Source of the DNA: Cupriavidus sp. EM10
GTDB taxonomy: Bacteria; Pseudomonadota; Gammaproteobacteria; Burkholderiales; Burkholderiaceae
NCBI RefSeq assembly: GCF_018729255.1
Contig: NZ_CP076061.1
Location: forward strand, 2,232,001-2,296,000
DNA: 64,000 nt
Direction: 5' to 3'
Every line of letters begins with the position of its first letter. The stretch's first letter is position 1. Both the position numbers and the translations under genes were made by a program. The notes below the pieces were generated by a model. It was not told where the DNA came from and did not search any database. It saw only the letters and a list, made by a program, of their open reading frames with translations. Below are positions 45,344 to 54,316 of the stretch, in pieces.

Positions 45344-46942
45344 ATGCGCCGCCCGAATATTATTCTGTTCATGGCCGACCAATTGACCGCCAACGCGCTG
45401 ACGGCGTATGGCAACGACGTGGTCAAGGCACCGAATATTGCTGCGCTGAGCGAGCAGGGTGTCACGTTCAAGAACGCGTATACCAACTCGCCGATCTGCG
45501 CACCGTCGCGTTACGCCATGCTTAGCGGTTGTCTGCCGTGGAGCATCGATGCATTCGACAATGCTGCGGAGTTGACGGCGTCCACGCCGACGCTGCTGCA
45601 TTACCTGCGTCGTCTCGGCTATGCGACGACCCTCTCCGGCAAGATGCACTTCGTCGGGCCGGATCAGCTCCATGGGTACCAGGAGCGGCTGGTCACGGAT
45701 ATCTATCCTGCTGACTTTGCATGGGTGCCGGACTGGAAAGCCGGCCCCCGCAATGCACCGACCGGCATCAACATGCGTGCCGTAGTCGAGGCGGGACCTT
45801 GCTTCCGCAGCCTGCAGCTCGACTACGATGAAGAAACCACCTTCATGGCGAATCAGAAGATCTATGATCTGGCGCGCCAATCCCGTGACAAGCCGTTCTT
45901 CCTCACGGTGTCTCTGACACACCCCCACTCGCCGTTCACCGCATCGCAGGAACACTGGGACCGCTACGATCACGATGAGATCGATATGCCGAAAGTCGGC
46001 CCCATTCCGCTCGACCAGCTTGATACGCATAGCAAGTGGCTCTACTACTCGCATGGCCGCGATCGCCTCAAGGTCACGGATGAACATACGAAGAATGCTC
46101 GTCACGCGTACTACGCCATGATCAGCTATGTGGACGACAAGCTTGGCGAGATGATGAAGATTCTGAAGCAGACGAAGCTTCTGGAAGACACCATCATCGT
46201 GTTCACGGCCGATCACGGCGACATGATGGGTGAGCGCGGCATGTGGTTCAAGCAGACGTTCTTTGAGAACGCCACCCGGATTCCTCTCATTATCGGCGGC
46301 CCCGGCCTGCCCAAGGCCAAGGTAGTCGAGAAGAACGTCTCGCTCGTGGACTTGATGCCGACCCTGATGTCGGTTGCCGACGACGGAAAGGTCGACACCG
46401 TCACCGAGATCGATGGCCGCGATATGACTGGCCTGATGACCGGCACGGGAACCGGCTGGAGCGACCGGGCTTTCTCGGAGTACAGCGACATGGGCGTCTG
46501 CGCCCCTTGCCGTATGGTGCGCGAAGGGAGCTTCAAGTACACCTACACGCACGGGCACGAATCCATGCTTTTCGATCTGGAATCGGATCCGAACGAGCAG
46601 AAGAACCTGTGCGGCGATCCGGAATTTTCCGAAATCGAGCGCCGTATGCATGACACGGTGCTCGAAGGATGGTGTCCCGATGCCCTCAACGAGCGCGTGC
46701 TGCGCAGTCAAGCCTCGCGACAACTGCTGTGGTCGCTGGTGAAGAACGAGAAGCGCGACAACTGGTCGTTCGAGTTCCGCCACGGTGACAAGTCGCGCTA
46801 CGTGCGGGGTGGTGGCGATGCGGAAGGAACCAACGCCGTCAAGGGGCGCGCGCGTTTCCCCTACTACGAGCCGGTCGTTCAGGCTGAGCCCAAGCCGCTC
46901 ACCGACGAGGAGGCGAGCCTGATTCCTAATGCCAAGCGCTAG
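45344..46942 (+). CDS. Sulfatase, choline-sulfatase (BetC)-like
   Basis: This 532-residue type I sulfatase hydrolyses a sulfate ester to an alcohol and sulfate. The Cys converted to formylglycine is Cys52 in ICAPSRYAMLSG; metal ligands are in FMADQLTANAL and in FTADHGDMMGERGMWFKQ near residue 285. The C-terminal tail SRYVRGGGDAEG is like that of BetC. The start at 45344 follows AAAGGAGA. No signal peptide, so it acts in the cytosol, as BetC does. It follows the GMC gene by about 80 bases, but no betaine aldehyde dehydrogenase is present, so choline sulfate is not proven as the substrate. Confidence 0.88.
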   Translation: MRRPNIILFMADQLTANALTAYGNDVVKAPNIAALSEQGVTFKNAYTNSPICAPSRYAMLSGCLPWSIDAFDNAAELTASTPTLLHYLRRLGYATTLSGKMHFVGPDQLHGYQERLVTDIYPADFAWVPDWKAGPRNAPTGINMRAVVEAGPCFRSLQLDYDEETTFMANQKIYDLARQSRDKPFFLTVSLTHPHSPFTASQEHWDRYDHDEIDMPKVGPIPLDQLDTHSKWLYYSHGRDRLKVTDEHTKNARHAYYAMISYVDDKLGEMMKILKQTKLLEDTIIVFTADHGDMMGERGMWFKQTFFENATRIPLIIGGPGLPKAKVVEKNVSLVDLMPTLMSVADDGKVDTVTEIDGRDMTGLMTGTGTGWSDRAFSEYSDMGVCAPCRMVREGSFKYTYTHGHESMLFDLESDPNEQKNLCGDPEFSEIERRMHDTVLEGWCPDALNERVLRSQASRQLLWSLVKNEKRDNWSFEFRHGDKSRYVRGGGDAEGTNAVKGRARFPYYEPVVQAEPKPLTDEEASLIPNAKR

Positions 46943-47014
46943 GCGATAGACGTCAGATGGGCGTCGGCCGCGCCGGGCGCGGCCGACAGTTCGGTACAGA
47001 TTAGTGTGACTTCC

Positions 47015-48301
47015 ATGTTCGACAATCAAGACCTCGCAATCACCGTAGAGAACTCCACCGCCCTGGCCGCTTACAACCAGGCGATGTCAGACCTTCTGGA
47101 GTATCGGCTGACGGCCATGCCCAGCGTCAAGCATGCGTTGGAGATCGAACCATCATTCTGTATGGCCCATTGTCTGCGTGGCTACATGCTGATGATGTAC
47201 AGCAGCTTCAACGTGTACGACAACGCCAGTGTCGCGCTGGAGAATGCAAAGCGATGCGCTCAGAATGCGTCGCTACGGGAGCAGCGACACGTCCGGGCGC
47301 TTGAATTCTGGCGGCTGGGAGACCTGCATTCCGCCTGCGCGCAGTGGCAGCAGATCCTGATCGACCATCCGCATGACATTCTCGCGCTGCGTTTGCACCA
47401 CTTCGTGAGCTTTTGGATGGGGCGAACCGAAGTCCTTCAATCGGTGCCGGCTGCAGCGCTTCCGGCATGGACGCCGGAAATGCCCAACTACGGCAACGTC
47501 CTGGGCATGTTGGCCTTCGGTTTGCAGGAGAACGGTCACTTCACCATGGCGGAGGAATACGGGCGAGATGCCGTGGCGCGCTGTCCGGACGACCTGTGGG
47601 CCGTGCATGCAGTCGCGCACGTGTTCGAGATGCAGGGCCGCCATGCGGAAGGGCGCGAATGGTTCGCGGTACCCCTCGACAAGTGGGACGACCGCAATCC
47701 GTTTCGCGGTCATCTCTGGTGGCATCTCGGTCTCTTCACGCTGGAGGCGGGCGATATCGAGTCGGCCTTGGCGCTCTACGACAAGGCCATCTACACCGGC
47801 GACTCGGACTTCTACCTGGACATTCAGAATGCCGCGTCTTTCCTGGCGCGCGTCGAATTCAAGGGCGCCAAAGTCGGCGCGCGTTGGAAGCTCCTCGCAG
47901 ACTATGCAGAAGCGCATCGCGATGACCATGCATTGGTCTTCACCGATCTGCATTCCGTGATGTCGCTTGCCCGGGAGCGGCGATTCGGCGCGGCCAGAGC
48001 CCACATTCAGTCGATGAAAGACTATGCAAGCGACAGCGATATGCATGTTGCCCAAGCGATTCGACGTGTAGGCTTGGACGCATGCGAAGGCATTCTTGCT
48101 TTTGAGGAAGGGGAGTTCGATAAGTGCCTCTCCCTGATCCATAAGCTTCGTCCGCTGCTGCAGGAGGTGGGGGCAAGCCACGCCCAGCGCGACATCGTTG
48201 TGCAATATGCCAACGAAGCAGCCAGACGCTCGGATGCACAACGGACCCTCGCCTGGCTGGCAAACCAACAAGACTTCGACAGCCGCCTCGCCCAGTCGTA
48301 G
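47015..48301 (+). CDS. TPR-repeat protein, TTC38-like
   Basis: A 428-residue soluble helical repeat protein resembling the TTC38 family. Repeated helix pairs are visible throughout, for example ENGHFTMAEEYGRDAVARCP, AVHAVAHVFEMQGRHAEGRE and HLGLFTLEAGDIESALALYD. The conserved AVHAVAHVFEMQGR-type segment is typical of the family. ATG 47015 is preferred to GTG 47006. It follows the sulfatase gene by 72 bases on the same strand. Its role is unknown; repeat proteins of this kind usually mediate protein contacts. Confidence 0.75.
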   Translation: MFDNQDLAITVENSTALAAYNQAMSDLLEYRLTAMPSVKHALEIEPSFCMAHCLRGYMLMMYSSFNVYDNASVALENAKRCAQNASLREQRHVRALEFWRLGDLHSACAQWQQILIDHPHDILALRLHHFVSFWMGRTEVLQSVPAAALPAWTPEMPNYGNVLGMLAFGLQENGHFTMAEEYGRDAVARCPDDLWAVHAVAHVFEMQGRHAEGREWFAVPLDKWDDRNPFRGHLWWHLGLFTLEAGDIESALALYDKAIYTGDSDFYLDIQNAASFLARVEFKGAKVGARWKLLADYAEAHRDDHALVFTDLHSVMSLARERRFGAARAHIQSMKDYASDSDMHVAQAIRRVGLDACEGILAFEEGEFDKCLSLIHKLRPLLQEVGASHAQRDIVVQYANEAARRSDAQRTLAWLANQQDFDSRLAQS

Positions 48302-48517
48302 TCCATCGCGAGGCGATGATTCATCGGGACATCGCCTCGCTAGATACGTGCATCAACTATCGCTAGTCCTGCCAACCTATTTCATCGGGTTGGTGAGCGA
48401 AACGTCATTGCTCGGCGCGCCGACAGCGAACTCGCGCCGCATCAGAATCGACTTATGTAGACATCCAGCGTGAATGTGAAAGAGCGCCCACAGAGGCGCC
48501 TTTACCGGAGACAAGAC

Positions 48518-49486
48518 ATGCTCAAGAAAATCGCCCTTGCCGCAGTGATGTTCTGCGGGGCAGCCGTCTGTACGGGTGCCATGGCACAAACAAAATGGCC
48601 GGAAAAGCCAATCCGAATGATTGTTCCGTGGGCCCCTGGTGGCGTGGCGGACGTGCTCGGGAGGCAGGCGGCGCGTGTGATTTCGGCCAGCGTCGGGCAG
48701 CCGGTGGTGGTGGAGAACAAGCCCGGCGCGGGATCGAACATTGGTGCGGACTTGGTCGCGAAGTCCAAGCCGGACGGCTACACGCTGCTCTTTGCGAGCA
48801 GCACGAATGCCATCAACATGACGCTGTTCCCCAAAATATCATACGACGTTCAAAAGGACTTGGCGCCGGTGGCGGTGCTGTTTTCAGTGCCCAATGCGTT
48901 GGTGGTCAACAACGCATTCCCGGCTAAGACCGTGACGGAGTTCATTAGTTACGCCAAGTCCCAAGCGGATGGCATTGCCTATGCAACGCCTGGCCCGGGT
49001 AGCCCGGCACACTTGGCCGGGGAGCAGTTCGGACGGATGACCGGCATAAAGATGCGGCATGTCGGTTATCAGGGCGGCACCCCTGCAATGTCGGATGTGA
49101 TGGCGGGACACGTGCCGGTCGCATTCATGAACCTGACGGCCATCCAGCCTGCCGTGGAGTCGGGCAAGGTTCGGGTATTGGCGGTAGGCAGCGCCAAGCG
49201 GGTACCGTCGCTGCCGAATGTGCCGACGTTGGCCGAGTCAGGGGTTACGGGTTTTGAATCCACGTCGTGGATGGGGCTTATGGCGCCCGCCGGCACGCCG
49301 CCACAGGTGATCGAGCGTATTCAGCAGGCCCTCGCTGGCATGCAGGCACCAGCCGTCCTGGAGTTCGCGCGAAAACAGGGCGCGGAACCGGCGGTTTCCA
49401 CGCCCGACCAAATGCGCGCGATCCTCAAGGCCGATGTGGCCAACTACGGCAAGGTTATCCGACAGGCTGGAATCTCTGCCGAGTAA
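48518..49486 (+). CDS. Bug/TctC-type periplasmic solute receptor, orphan (2 of 3)
   Basis: A 322-residue receptor with signal peptide MLKKIALAAVMFCGAAVCTG and Bug start WPEKPIRMIVPWAPGGVADVL. Differences from the other two receptors in the ligand loop (PWAPGG in place of PYPAGA, FESTSWMGLM in place of YEAGAWYGLM) suggest another ligand. ATG 48518 follows CGGAGACAAGAC. It lies within the rightward run that starts at the GMC gene. Confidence 0.9.
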   Translation: MLKKIALAAVMFCGAAVCTGAMAQTKWPEKPIRMIVPWAPGGVADVLGRQAARVISASVGQPVVVENKPGAGSNIGADLVAKSKPDGYTLLFASSTNAINMTLFPKISYDVQKDLAPVAVLFSVPNALVVNNAFPAKTVTEFISYAKSQADGIAYATPGPGSPAHLAGEQFGRMTGIKMRHVGYQGGTPAMSDVMAGHVPVAFMNLTAIQPAVESGKVRVLAVGSAKRVPSLPNVPTLAESGVTGFESTSWMGLMAPAGTPPQVIERIQQALAGMQAPAVLEFARKQGAEPAVSTPDQMRAILKADVANYGKVIRQAGISAE

Positions 49487-49570
49487 CGCGACACGCTCCT
49501 CGGAGCACCCCTCCATCGGTTTCCAACGTGCGATCGTGGAGTTTTTACCCCAACCATAGAAGGTAGACAA

Positions 49571-49915
49571 ATGCTGCAAGACTGGATCGAATCGTTCAAG
49601 AAGAACAAGCAGGCGGGCGCAGCCCTTGCCAAGGCCGCGCCGAAGCTGATGGCTGCGTATCAAGGATTCAACGCTAGCCAAAACGGCAACGGCGCTCTGG
49701 ATCCGAAAACGCGGGAATTGATCGCGCTCGCGGTTGCTGTGACGACGCGTTGCGATGCGTGTATCGCCGCGCATGCCAACGCCGCCAAGAACGCCGGCGT
49801 CACCGAAGCGGAGATTGCAGACGCACTGGGTACGGCGATGGCGCTGAACACTGGCGCGGCTTACGTCTACTCCGTCCGTGCTTTCGAGGCGTATCAGCAA
49901 TTTTCCGCGCAGTGA
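49571..49915 (+). CDS. AhpD/carboxymuconolactone decarboxylase-like protein
   Basis: The 114-residue protein contains the redox motif TRCDACIAAHANAA (CxxC with a following His) near residue 60 and PKTRELIALAVAV before it, typical of the AhpD-like branch of the CMD family. It may detoxify peroxides or take part in thiol redox reactions. GAAGGTAGACAA precedes the ATG. It lies between the Bug receptor and the DUF202 genes on the same strand. Confidence 0.85.
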   Translation: MLQDWIESFKKNKQAGAALAKAAPKLMAAYQGFNASQNGNGALDPKTRELIALAVAVTTRCDACIAAHANAAKNAGVTEAEIADALGTAMALNTGAAYVYSVRAFEAYQQFSAQ

Positions 49916-50041
49916 TTGAGGGGCGGCGATAGGTCTTGTCATGGGTATCCAGGTTGCCATGACGGGCTTCATTGCCGCGTTTTCGTGAATCTCTGTTGAT
50001 CTCTTCCTCTTATCGAAGCGAACTACATTAGTAGGAAATCA

Positions 50042-50404
50042 ATGCAGCGCAATGATCAAAACGTGCCGTGGTATCGGGAGGGGCAAGACCCAGACTATCG
50101 GTTCTCCCTTGCCAATGAACGTACGTTCCTGGCGTGGGTACGCACGGTGCTGGCGCTTCTCGCTACCGTCGTGGTGATCGAGCAGATCGCCACACACGCC
50201 GTTAATCCGGCTCCCCTTAAGATGCTGTGCGTTGCGTTGTCACTGACTGCATGCATTGCCGGTGGGGCCTGTTACTTCCGTTGGAAGGCAAATGAAGTTG
50301 CCATGCGCCATGCCCGAAGTCTTCCTTCCAGCATTCTCCAGTCGCTGCTCGGCACGGCAATTTTTTGCGTCAGCGTGACAGTCACGGTGCTGTTGAGCAT
50401 ATGA
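50042..50404 (+). CDS. DUF202 (YidH-like) membrane protein
   Basis: A 120-residue inner-membrane protein with the DUF202 start RFSLANERTFLAWVRTVLALLA and three hydrophobic segments. Function of the family is unknown. Its stop overlaps the start of a second DUF202 gene by four bases, as in the yidH-yidG pair of enterobacteria. Confidence 0.85.
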   Translation: MQRNDQNVPWYREGQDPDYRFSLANERTFLAWVRTVLALLATVVVIEQIATHAVNPAPLKMLCVALSLTACIAGGACYFRWKANEVAMRHARSLPSSILQSLLGTAIFCVSVTVTVLLSI

Positions 50405-50718
50405 GGGATCCAGGAGTGCAGCCAGAGCGGACATCGCTCGCTTGGGGGCGAACAGGCTGGGCGAGCGCCGTCATAGCCGTGGGCTGTGCACGGGCGGCTG
50501 TAAGTGGGCAGAGCACCTTCCGGGCGCTGGCGATCCTGGTCGGAGTTGCAAGCCTTGCCGTTGCGCTGGCTTGCGGATTCAGAGGAAGAGAACTGAAAGC
50601 GAAGGGTATGCGGGCTCGGCCACGACCGTTGGTCATGATCTGGATCAGTGCGTGGCTGACGCTACTCTCGGCATTCGTTGCCCTATATGTGAGTCATCTG
50701 CCGCGGGTCGCCTTGTAG
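50401..50718 (+). CDS. DUF202 (YidG-like) membrane protein
   Basis: This 105-residue protein has the motif PERTSLAWGRTGWASAVIAV and three hydrophobic segments. I chose ATG 50401, which overlaps the preceding stop as ATGA, over the longer frame. It precedes the CobS-like gene by 33 bases. Confidence 0.82.
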   Translation: MRDPGVQPERTSLAWGRTGWASAVIAVGCARAAVSGQSTFRALAILVGVASLAVALACGFRGRELKAKGMRARPRPLVMIWISAWLTLLSAFVALYVSHLPRVAL

Positions 50719-50751
50719 AGCTCGGGCGTCGTACGCTCGAAGGAGAAACTG

Positions 50752-51705
50752 ATGGAAAGGCCGGATCTGAAGCTTTCAGTGCGCGATACGTTCGGGATTG
50801 AATCGAGCCTTACGGTACCGGCCTTTAGCGAGCGAGACGATCACGTGCCGGAGATCGATCCGGTCTATCGCTTCGATCCGGAGGTCACTCTCGCAATTCT
50901 GGCGGGATTTTCGAATAATCGTCGAGTCATGGTCCAGGGCTTGCACGGTACCGGCAAGTCGACGCACATCGAGCAGGTGGCAGCCCGGTTGAACTGGCCC
51001 TGCGTGCGGGTCAACCTTGACGGCCACATCAGCCGACTGGATCTGGTCGGCAAAGACACGATCGTGTTGCGGGACGGCCTGCAAGTCAGCGAATTCCAGG
51101 AAGGCATAGTTCCGTGGGCGCTTCAGCGCCCGGTGGCGTTGATCTTCGACGAGTACGATGCTGGCCGGCCGGACGTTATGTTTGTGATCCAGCGCATCCT
51201 TGAGCGAGAAGGGAAGTTCACGCTGCTGGATCAGAACCGCGTCATCCAGCCGCATCCGCTGTTCCGGATGTTTGCGACGAGTAACACAGTCGGGCTCGGC
51301 AACCTCAATGGCATGTATCAGGGCACGCAGCTACTGAACCATGCCCAGCTCGATCGATGGAGTGTTGTCGCCACGCTCGATTACCTGGAGCGCCAACAAG
51401 AGATCGATATTGTTGTGGCGCGCGTGCCGCAGTTCGCCACAGAGTCTGGTCGCGAACTTGTCGAATCCATGGTCGCGTTGGCAGAGCTGACCCGGAAGGG
51501 ATTTGCCTCGGGAGACATTGCGGTGCTGATGTCGCCTCGCACTGTCATTACGTGGGCTGAGAACTGCGAGATCTTCCGTGACCCGCTGATGGCCTTCCGC
51601 TTGAGCTTTCTCAATAAATGCGATCCTGCCGAACGGCCAATTGTGGCCGAGTATTACCAGCGTTGCTTTGGCGTGGAGCTCGAGGATACGGGTGTCGTTG
51701 ACTGA
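50752..51705 (+). CDS. cobS: CobS-like AAA ATPase
   Basis: The 317-residue AAA protein closely follows the aerobic cobaltochelatase subunit CobS: IDPVYRFDPEVTLAILAGF, Walker A MVQGLHGTGKSTHIEQVAAR (about residue 65), NLDGHISRLDLVGKD, Walker B ALIFDEYDAGRPDVMFV (about 130) and FATSNTVGLGN. CobS works with CobT and CobN to insert cobalt into the corrin ring. No cobN or other cobalamin gene is present in the window, and the genes lie in a sulfur-catabolic cluster with DUF202 proteins, so a different metal-insertion or activase role is possible. GAAGGAGAAACTG precedes the ATG. Confidence 0.88.
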   Translation: MERPDLKLSVRDTFGIESSLTVPAFSERDDHVPEIDPVYRFDPEVTLAILAGFSNNRRVMVQGLHGTGKSTHIEQVAARLNWPCVRVNLDGHISRLDLVGKDTIVLRDGLQVSEFQEGIVPWALQRPVALIFDEYDAGRPDVMFVIQRILEREGKFTLLDQNRVIQPHPLFRMFATSNTVGLGNLNGMYQGTQLLNHAQLDRWSVVATLDYLERQQEIDIVVARVPQFATESGRELVESMVALAELTRKGFASGDIAVLMSPRTVITWAENCEIFRDPLMAFRLSFLNKCDPAERPIVAEYYQRCFGVELEDTGVVD

Positions 51706-51719
51706 CCCGGGCTACCGAT

Positions 51720-53443
51720 ATGATGTCAGAACGGCAGTCGACTCGCATCGAGCAGCAACGCACATTACTGTGTGCTGCAGCGGTACGTGCTTTGACCGGC
51801 GACGGCAGATTGCATTACCGTTCCGGACGCCTTTTTCGCGGGCATGCGGCGTTGCCAGCGCATGCGTTGACGGTCCAGGACGCATCGTCTGCGAAACGCG
51901 CGGTGCTACGGGGCGACGCGGATGCGCTTGCACTTCGGGAAAAATCCTCGGACAGAATCCTTCACCGAAGAGTTCGCCCCGTTGATCCGACCGCCAGAAT
52001 GCTGTTTGAAGTCCTGGAACAGATTCGATGCGAATCTCTCGTCCCAATGAGCTTGCGTGGGGTCCGGCAGAATCTGCAACTCCGCTTCGAGTGCTGGTCC
52101 AACGAGGTCGTGAGGTCGAACCTTGCAGACAGTCAGTTCGGGATCCTGGTGTACACGGCGGTTCAGATCGCCTGGTCACGACTTCTCGGCTATCCCTTAC
52201 TTGTGAATCGGAAGATCTGATCGAAGCAACGCGCGCCGGCATCTCTCATCGCATTGGTGGCTCGCTCGCTGCAATGCGGCGCCACCGCGCTTCGCAGGCC
52301 CAGTTTGCGATCCATGCCAAGCAGTACGCCGAGGCGGTAGCTGGGATGATGGAGGAGGAGTTTCGTGGCAGTGCAAACCGTGATGGTAGCGATCAGACTA
52401 CTAGCTACGCTGCGGCGAGGGCCATTCTTGCCGTCGAGTCGGATAGTGACGTCGAGAACCTGAATCCGATCGAAACCGTGGACACTGGATTGAGTAAGGT
52501 ATTCGATGCGTCCGCCGACGGCTATCGCATCTATACCCGGGCTTACGATCGGGAGGTCAACGCTGGCTCCCTGGTACGGCGTCCACTACTAGCCGAGTTG
52601 CGGGCGCGGCTCGATCATCAGATCGCATCCCAGCACATCAACGTCGGCAAGCTGTCGCGGCTGATGCTCCACCTGTTTTCGACGCCGAGACGGGACGGAT
52701 GGTCAGATGGGGAAGAGTCGGGGCGCATAGATGGACGTCGATTGCCCCAGATCGTCTGTTCTCCTGGGGAGCGCCGGGTATTTCGGCGCGATCTGGACGT
52801 GCCGCGCCCAGATTGCGCAATGACTTTCCTCGTCGATTGCTCCGGTTCGATGAAGCAGCATGGCGCGAACGTTGCCGTCATGGTTGATGTCTTCTCCAGA
52901 ACACTTGATCAATTGGGCGTGACCAATGAGGTCCTAGGATTTACAACCGGTGACTGGAATGGAGGTAAGGCGCGTCGCGACTGGATGGCGGCCGGCCGGC
53001 AGTCGCACCCTGGCCGACTCAACGAAACTTGCCACTTGGTTTTCAAGGATGCGGCTAGTGGCTGGAGGCGGTCGCGAAGCGATATTGCGGCATTAATGAA
53101 GGCGGATCTTTTTCGGGAGGGCGTGGACGGGGAAGCGGTGGAGTGGGCGTGCGGCCGGCTCCTGGCTCGGCCTGAAACGAGGCGTTTCCTAATGGTCATC
53201 TCAGACGGCAGTCCGATGGATTGCGCCACAGGGCAGGCGAATGACGCCTACTACCTCGACAATCATCTGAGGGCGGTGGTGAGTGCGCACGAACAGAAGC
53301 GCGATGTGCGCATCATGGCCCTTGGCGTTGGTCTGGATTTAGGCCCGTACTATCGACATAACCTTCCTGTAGATCTGACCGAGGTGCCTGGCATGAAGCT
53401 GTTGCAGGAGATTGTGCAATGGATGGGACGAGCGCTGGGCTAA
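51720..53443 (+). CDS. cobT: CobT-like VWA protein (frameshifted)
   Basis: Repaired length about 574 residues. The N-terminal half (GDADALALREKSSDRILHRR, MLFEVLEQIRCESL) matches CobT. The C-terminal VWA domain has the MIDAS motif TFLVDCSGSMK near residue 378, then EVLGFTTGDWNGGKARRDW and ETRRFLMVISDGSPMDCATG. The frame breaks at GG 52210-52211, where one extra G gives LLVNREDLIEATRAGI. The long acidic stretch of standard CobT seems shorter here. It lies 14 bases after the CobS-like gene and ends the rightward run, convergent with the tauE gene. Confidence 0.82.
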
Positions 53444-53550
53444 GGTGCCGGCCGGCGTTCGGCCACGTTGGCTTGGGGAAAGCTACCCCTGTGGAGGGCA
53501 AGGAATGGAGTTCCTGCGCGCACGGCCGCGTTCGGACGCCGATCGAAAGT

Positions 53551-54312
53551 TCAGTTGAACACCGAAAGGACGGTTGGAAGCATGAGGTCGGCCCCAATGA
53601 GCATGAGTACGCCATAGGCGAGCCGTCGCGACGCCTTCAGTGACAAGGGTGGTGGCCAGGCGCGGGCAATCAGCGTGGCGAGCGCGACGACGGGGACCGC
53701 CACCAATGCTAGTGTCAGAGTCTCCCGGGAAATTTGACCTTGCCATGCATTGAACGCGGTCCGGGTCGACGAGGTGACAGTGAAGATGAAAATCAACGCG
53801 CAGCGGATCCCGACGAGCGGAAACGGCTGGCGATAGAACTGGAAGATCAGCGGCGGACCCGAAACACCAAACATTCCGCTCAGTACACCGCCGAAGACCC
53901 CGCTCATCAGGAAGCTTCCATTGCTTGATCTCTCTTGCAATGGCGCGGGACGAAACGCTGCCGTTATTCCACCATACATGACCACGGCGCCCAGAACAAA
54001 GTGAAGCATTCCGGAGGCAGCACGGCTCAAGTACTCCAGTGCCAGCACGCCTATGACTACGGATGGAAGGATGCCGATAGTAGCAAACGCCACGGCGCGC
54101 CAATCAATGTGGTGCAGTTTGCCGGGCAGAGCCATTGCGCTGTTTGCGAGTGTCACAAGGCTCGCCAGCATCGCGATGGTGGCCACCGGCGCAAGATGAA
54201 GACCGCTGGCGGCGCCCACAGCGATCATGCCCAAACCGAATCCGGTGATGGTCTGGAAGTAGCTCGCCGCCGCCATCACCGCCAAGATGGGAAGTGCTGC
54301 CTCTAAAGTCAT
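53551..54312 (-). CDS. tauE: TauE/SafE-family (TSUP) putative sulfite exporter
   Basis: The 253-residue membrane protein has about eight hydrophobic segments and the TSUP pattern: SYFQTITGFGLGMIAVGAAS near the start and GVFGGVLSGMFGVSGPPLIF in the second half. It would export sulfite released by Xsc. ATG 54312 lies four bases past the IclR stop, so it is the last gene of the operon xsc-pta-aminotransferase-iclR-tauE. The longer open frame upstream is an artefact of the overlapping IclR gene. Confidence 0.85.
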   Translation of the reverse strand: MTLEAALPILAVMAAASYFQTITGFGLGMIAVGAASGLHLAPVATIAMLASLVTLANSAMALPGKLHHIDWRAVAFATIGILPSVVIGVLALEYLSRAASGMLHFVLGAVVMYGGITAAFRPAPLQERSSNGSFLMSGVFGGVLSGMFGVSGPPLIFQFYRQPFPLVGIRCALIFIFTVTSSTRTAFNAWQGQISRETLTLALVAVPVVALATLIARAWPPPLSLKASRRLAYGVLMLIGADLMLPTVLSVFN

Positions 54313-54316
54313 CGTC

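Noticed and set aside
43586..46942. A complete choline sulfate to glycine betaine pathway (betC-betA-betB)
   Set aside because: No betB, betI or choline transporter is present, so calling the locus a bet operon would overstate it.
45320..47029. 569-codon minus-strand frame opposite the sulfatase
   Set aside because: It is antisense to a gene with a complete sulfatase active site and shows no domain of its own.
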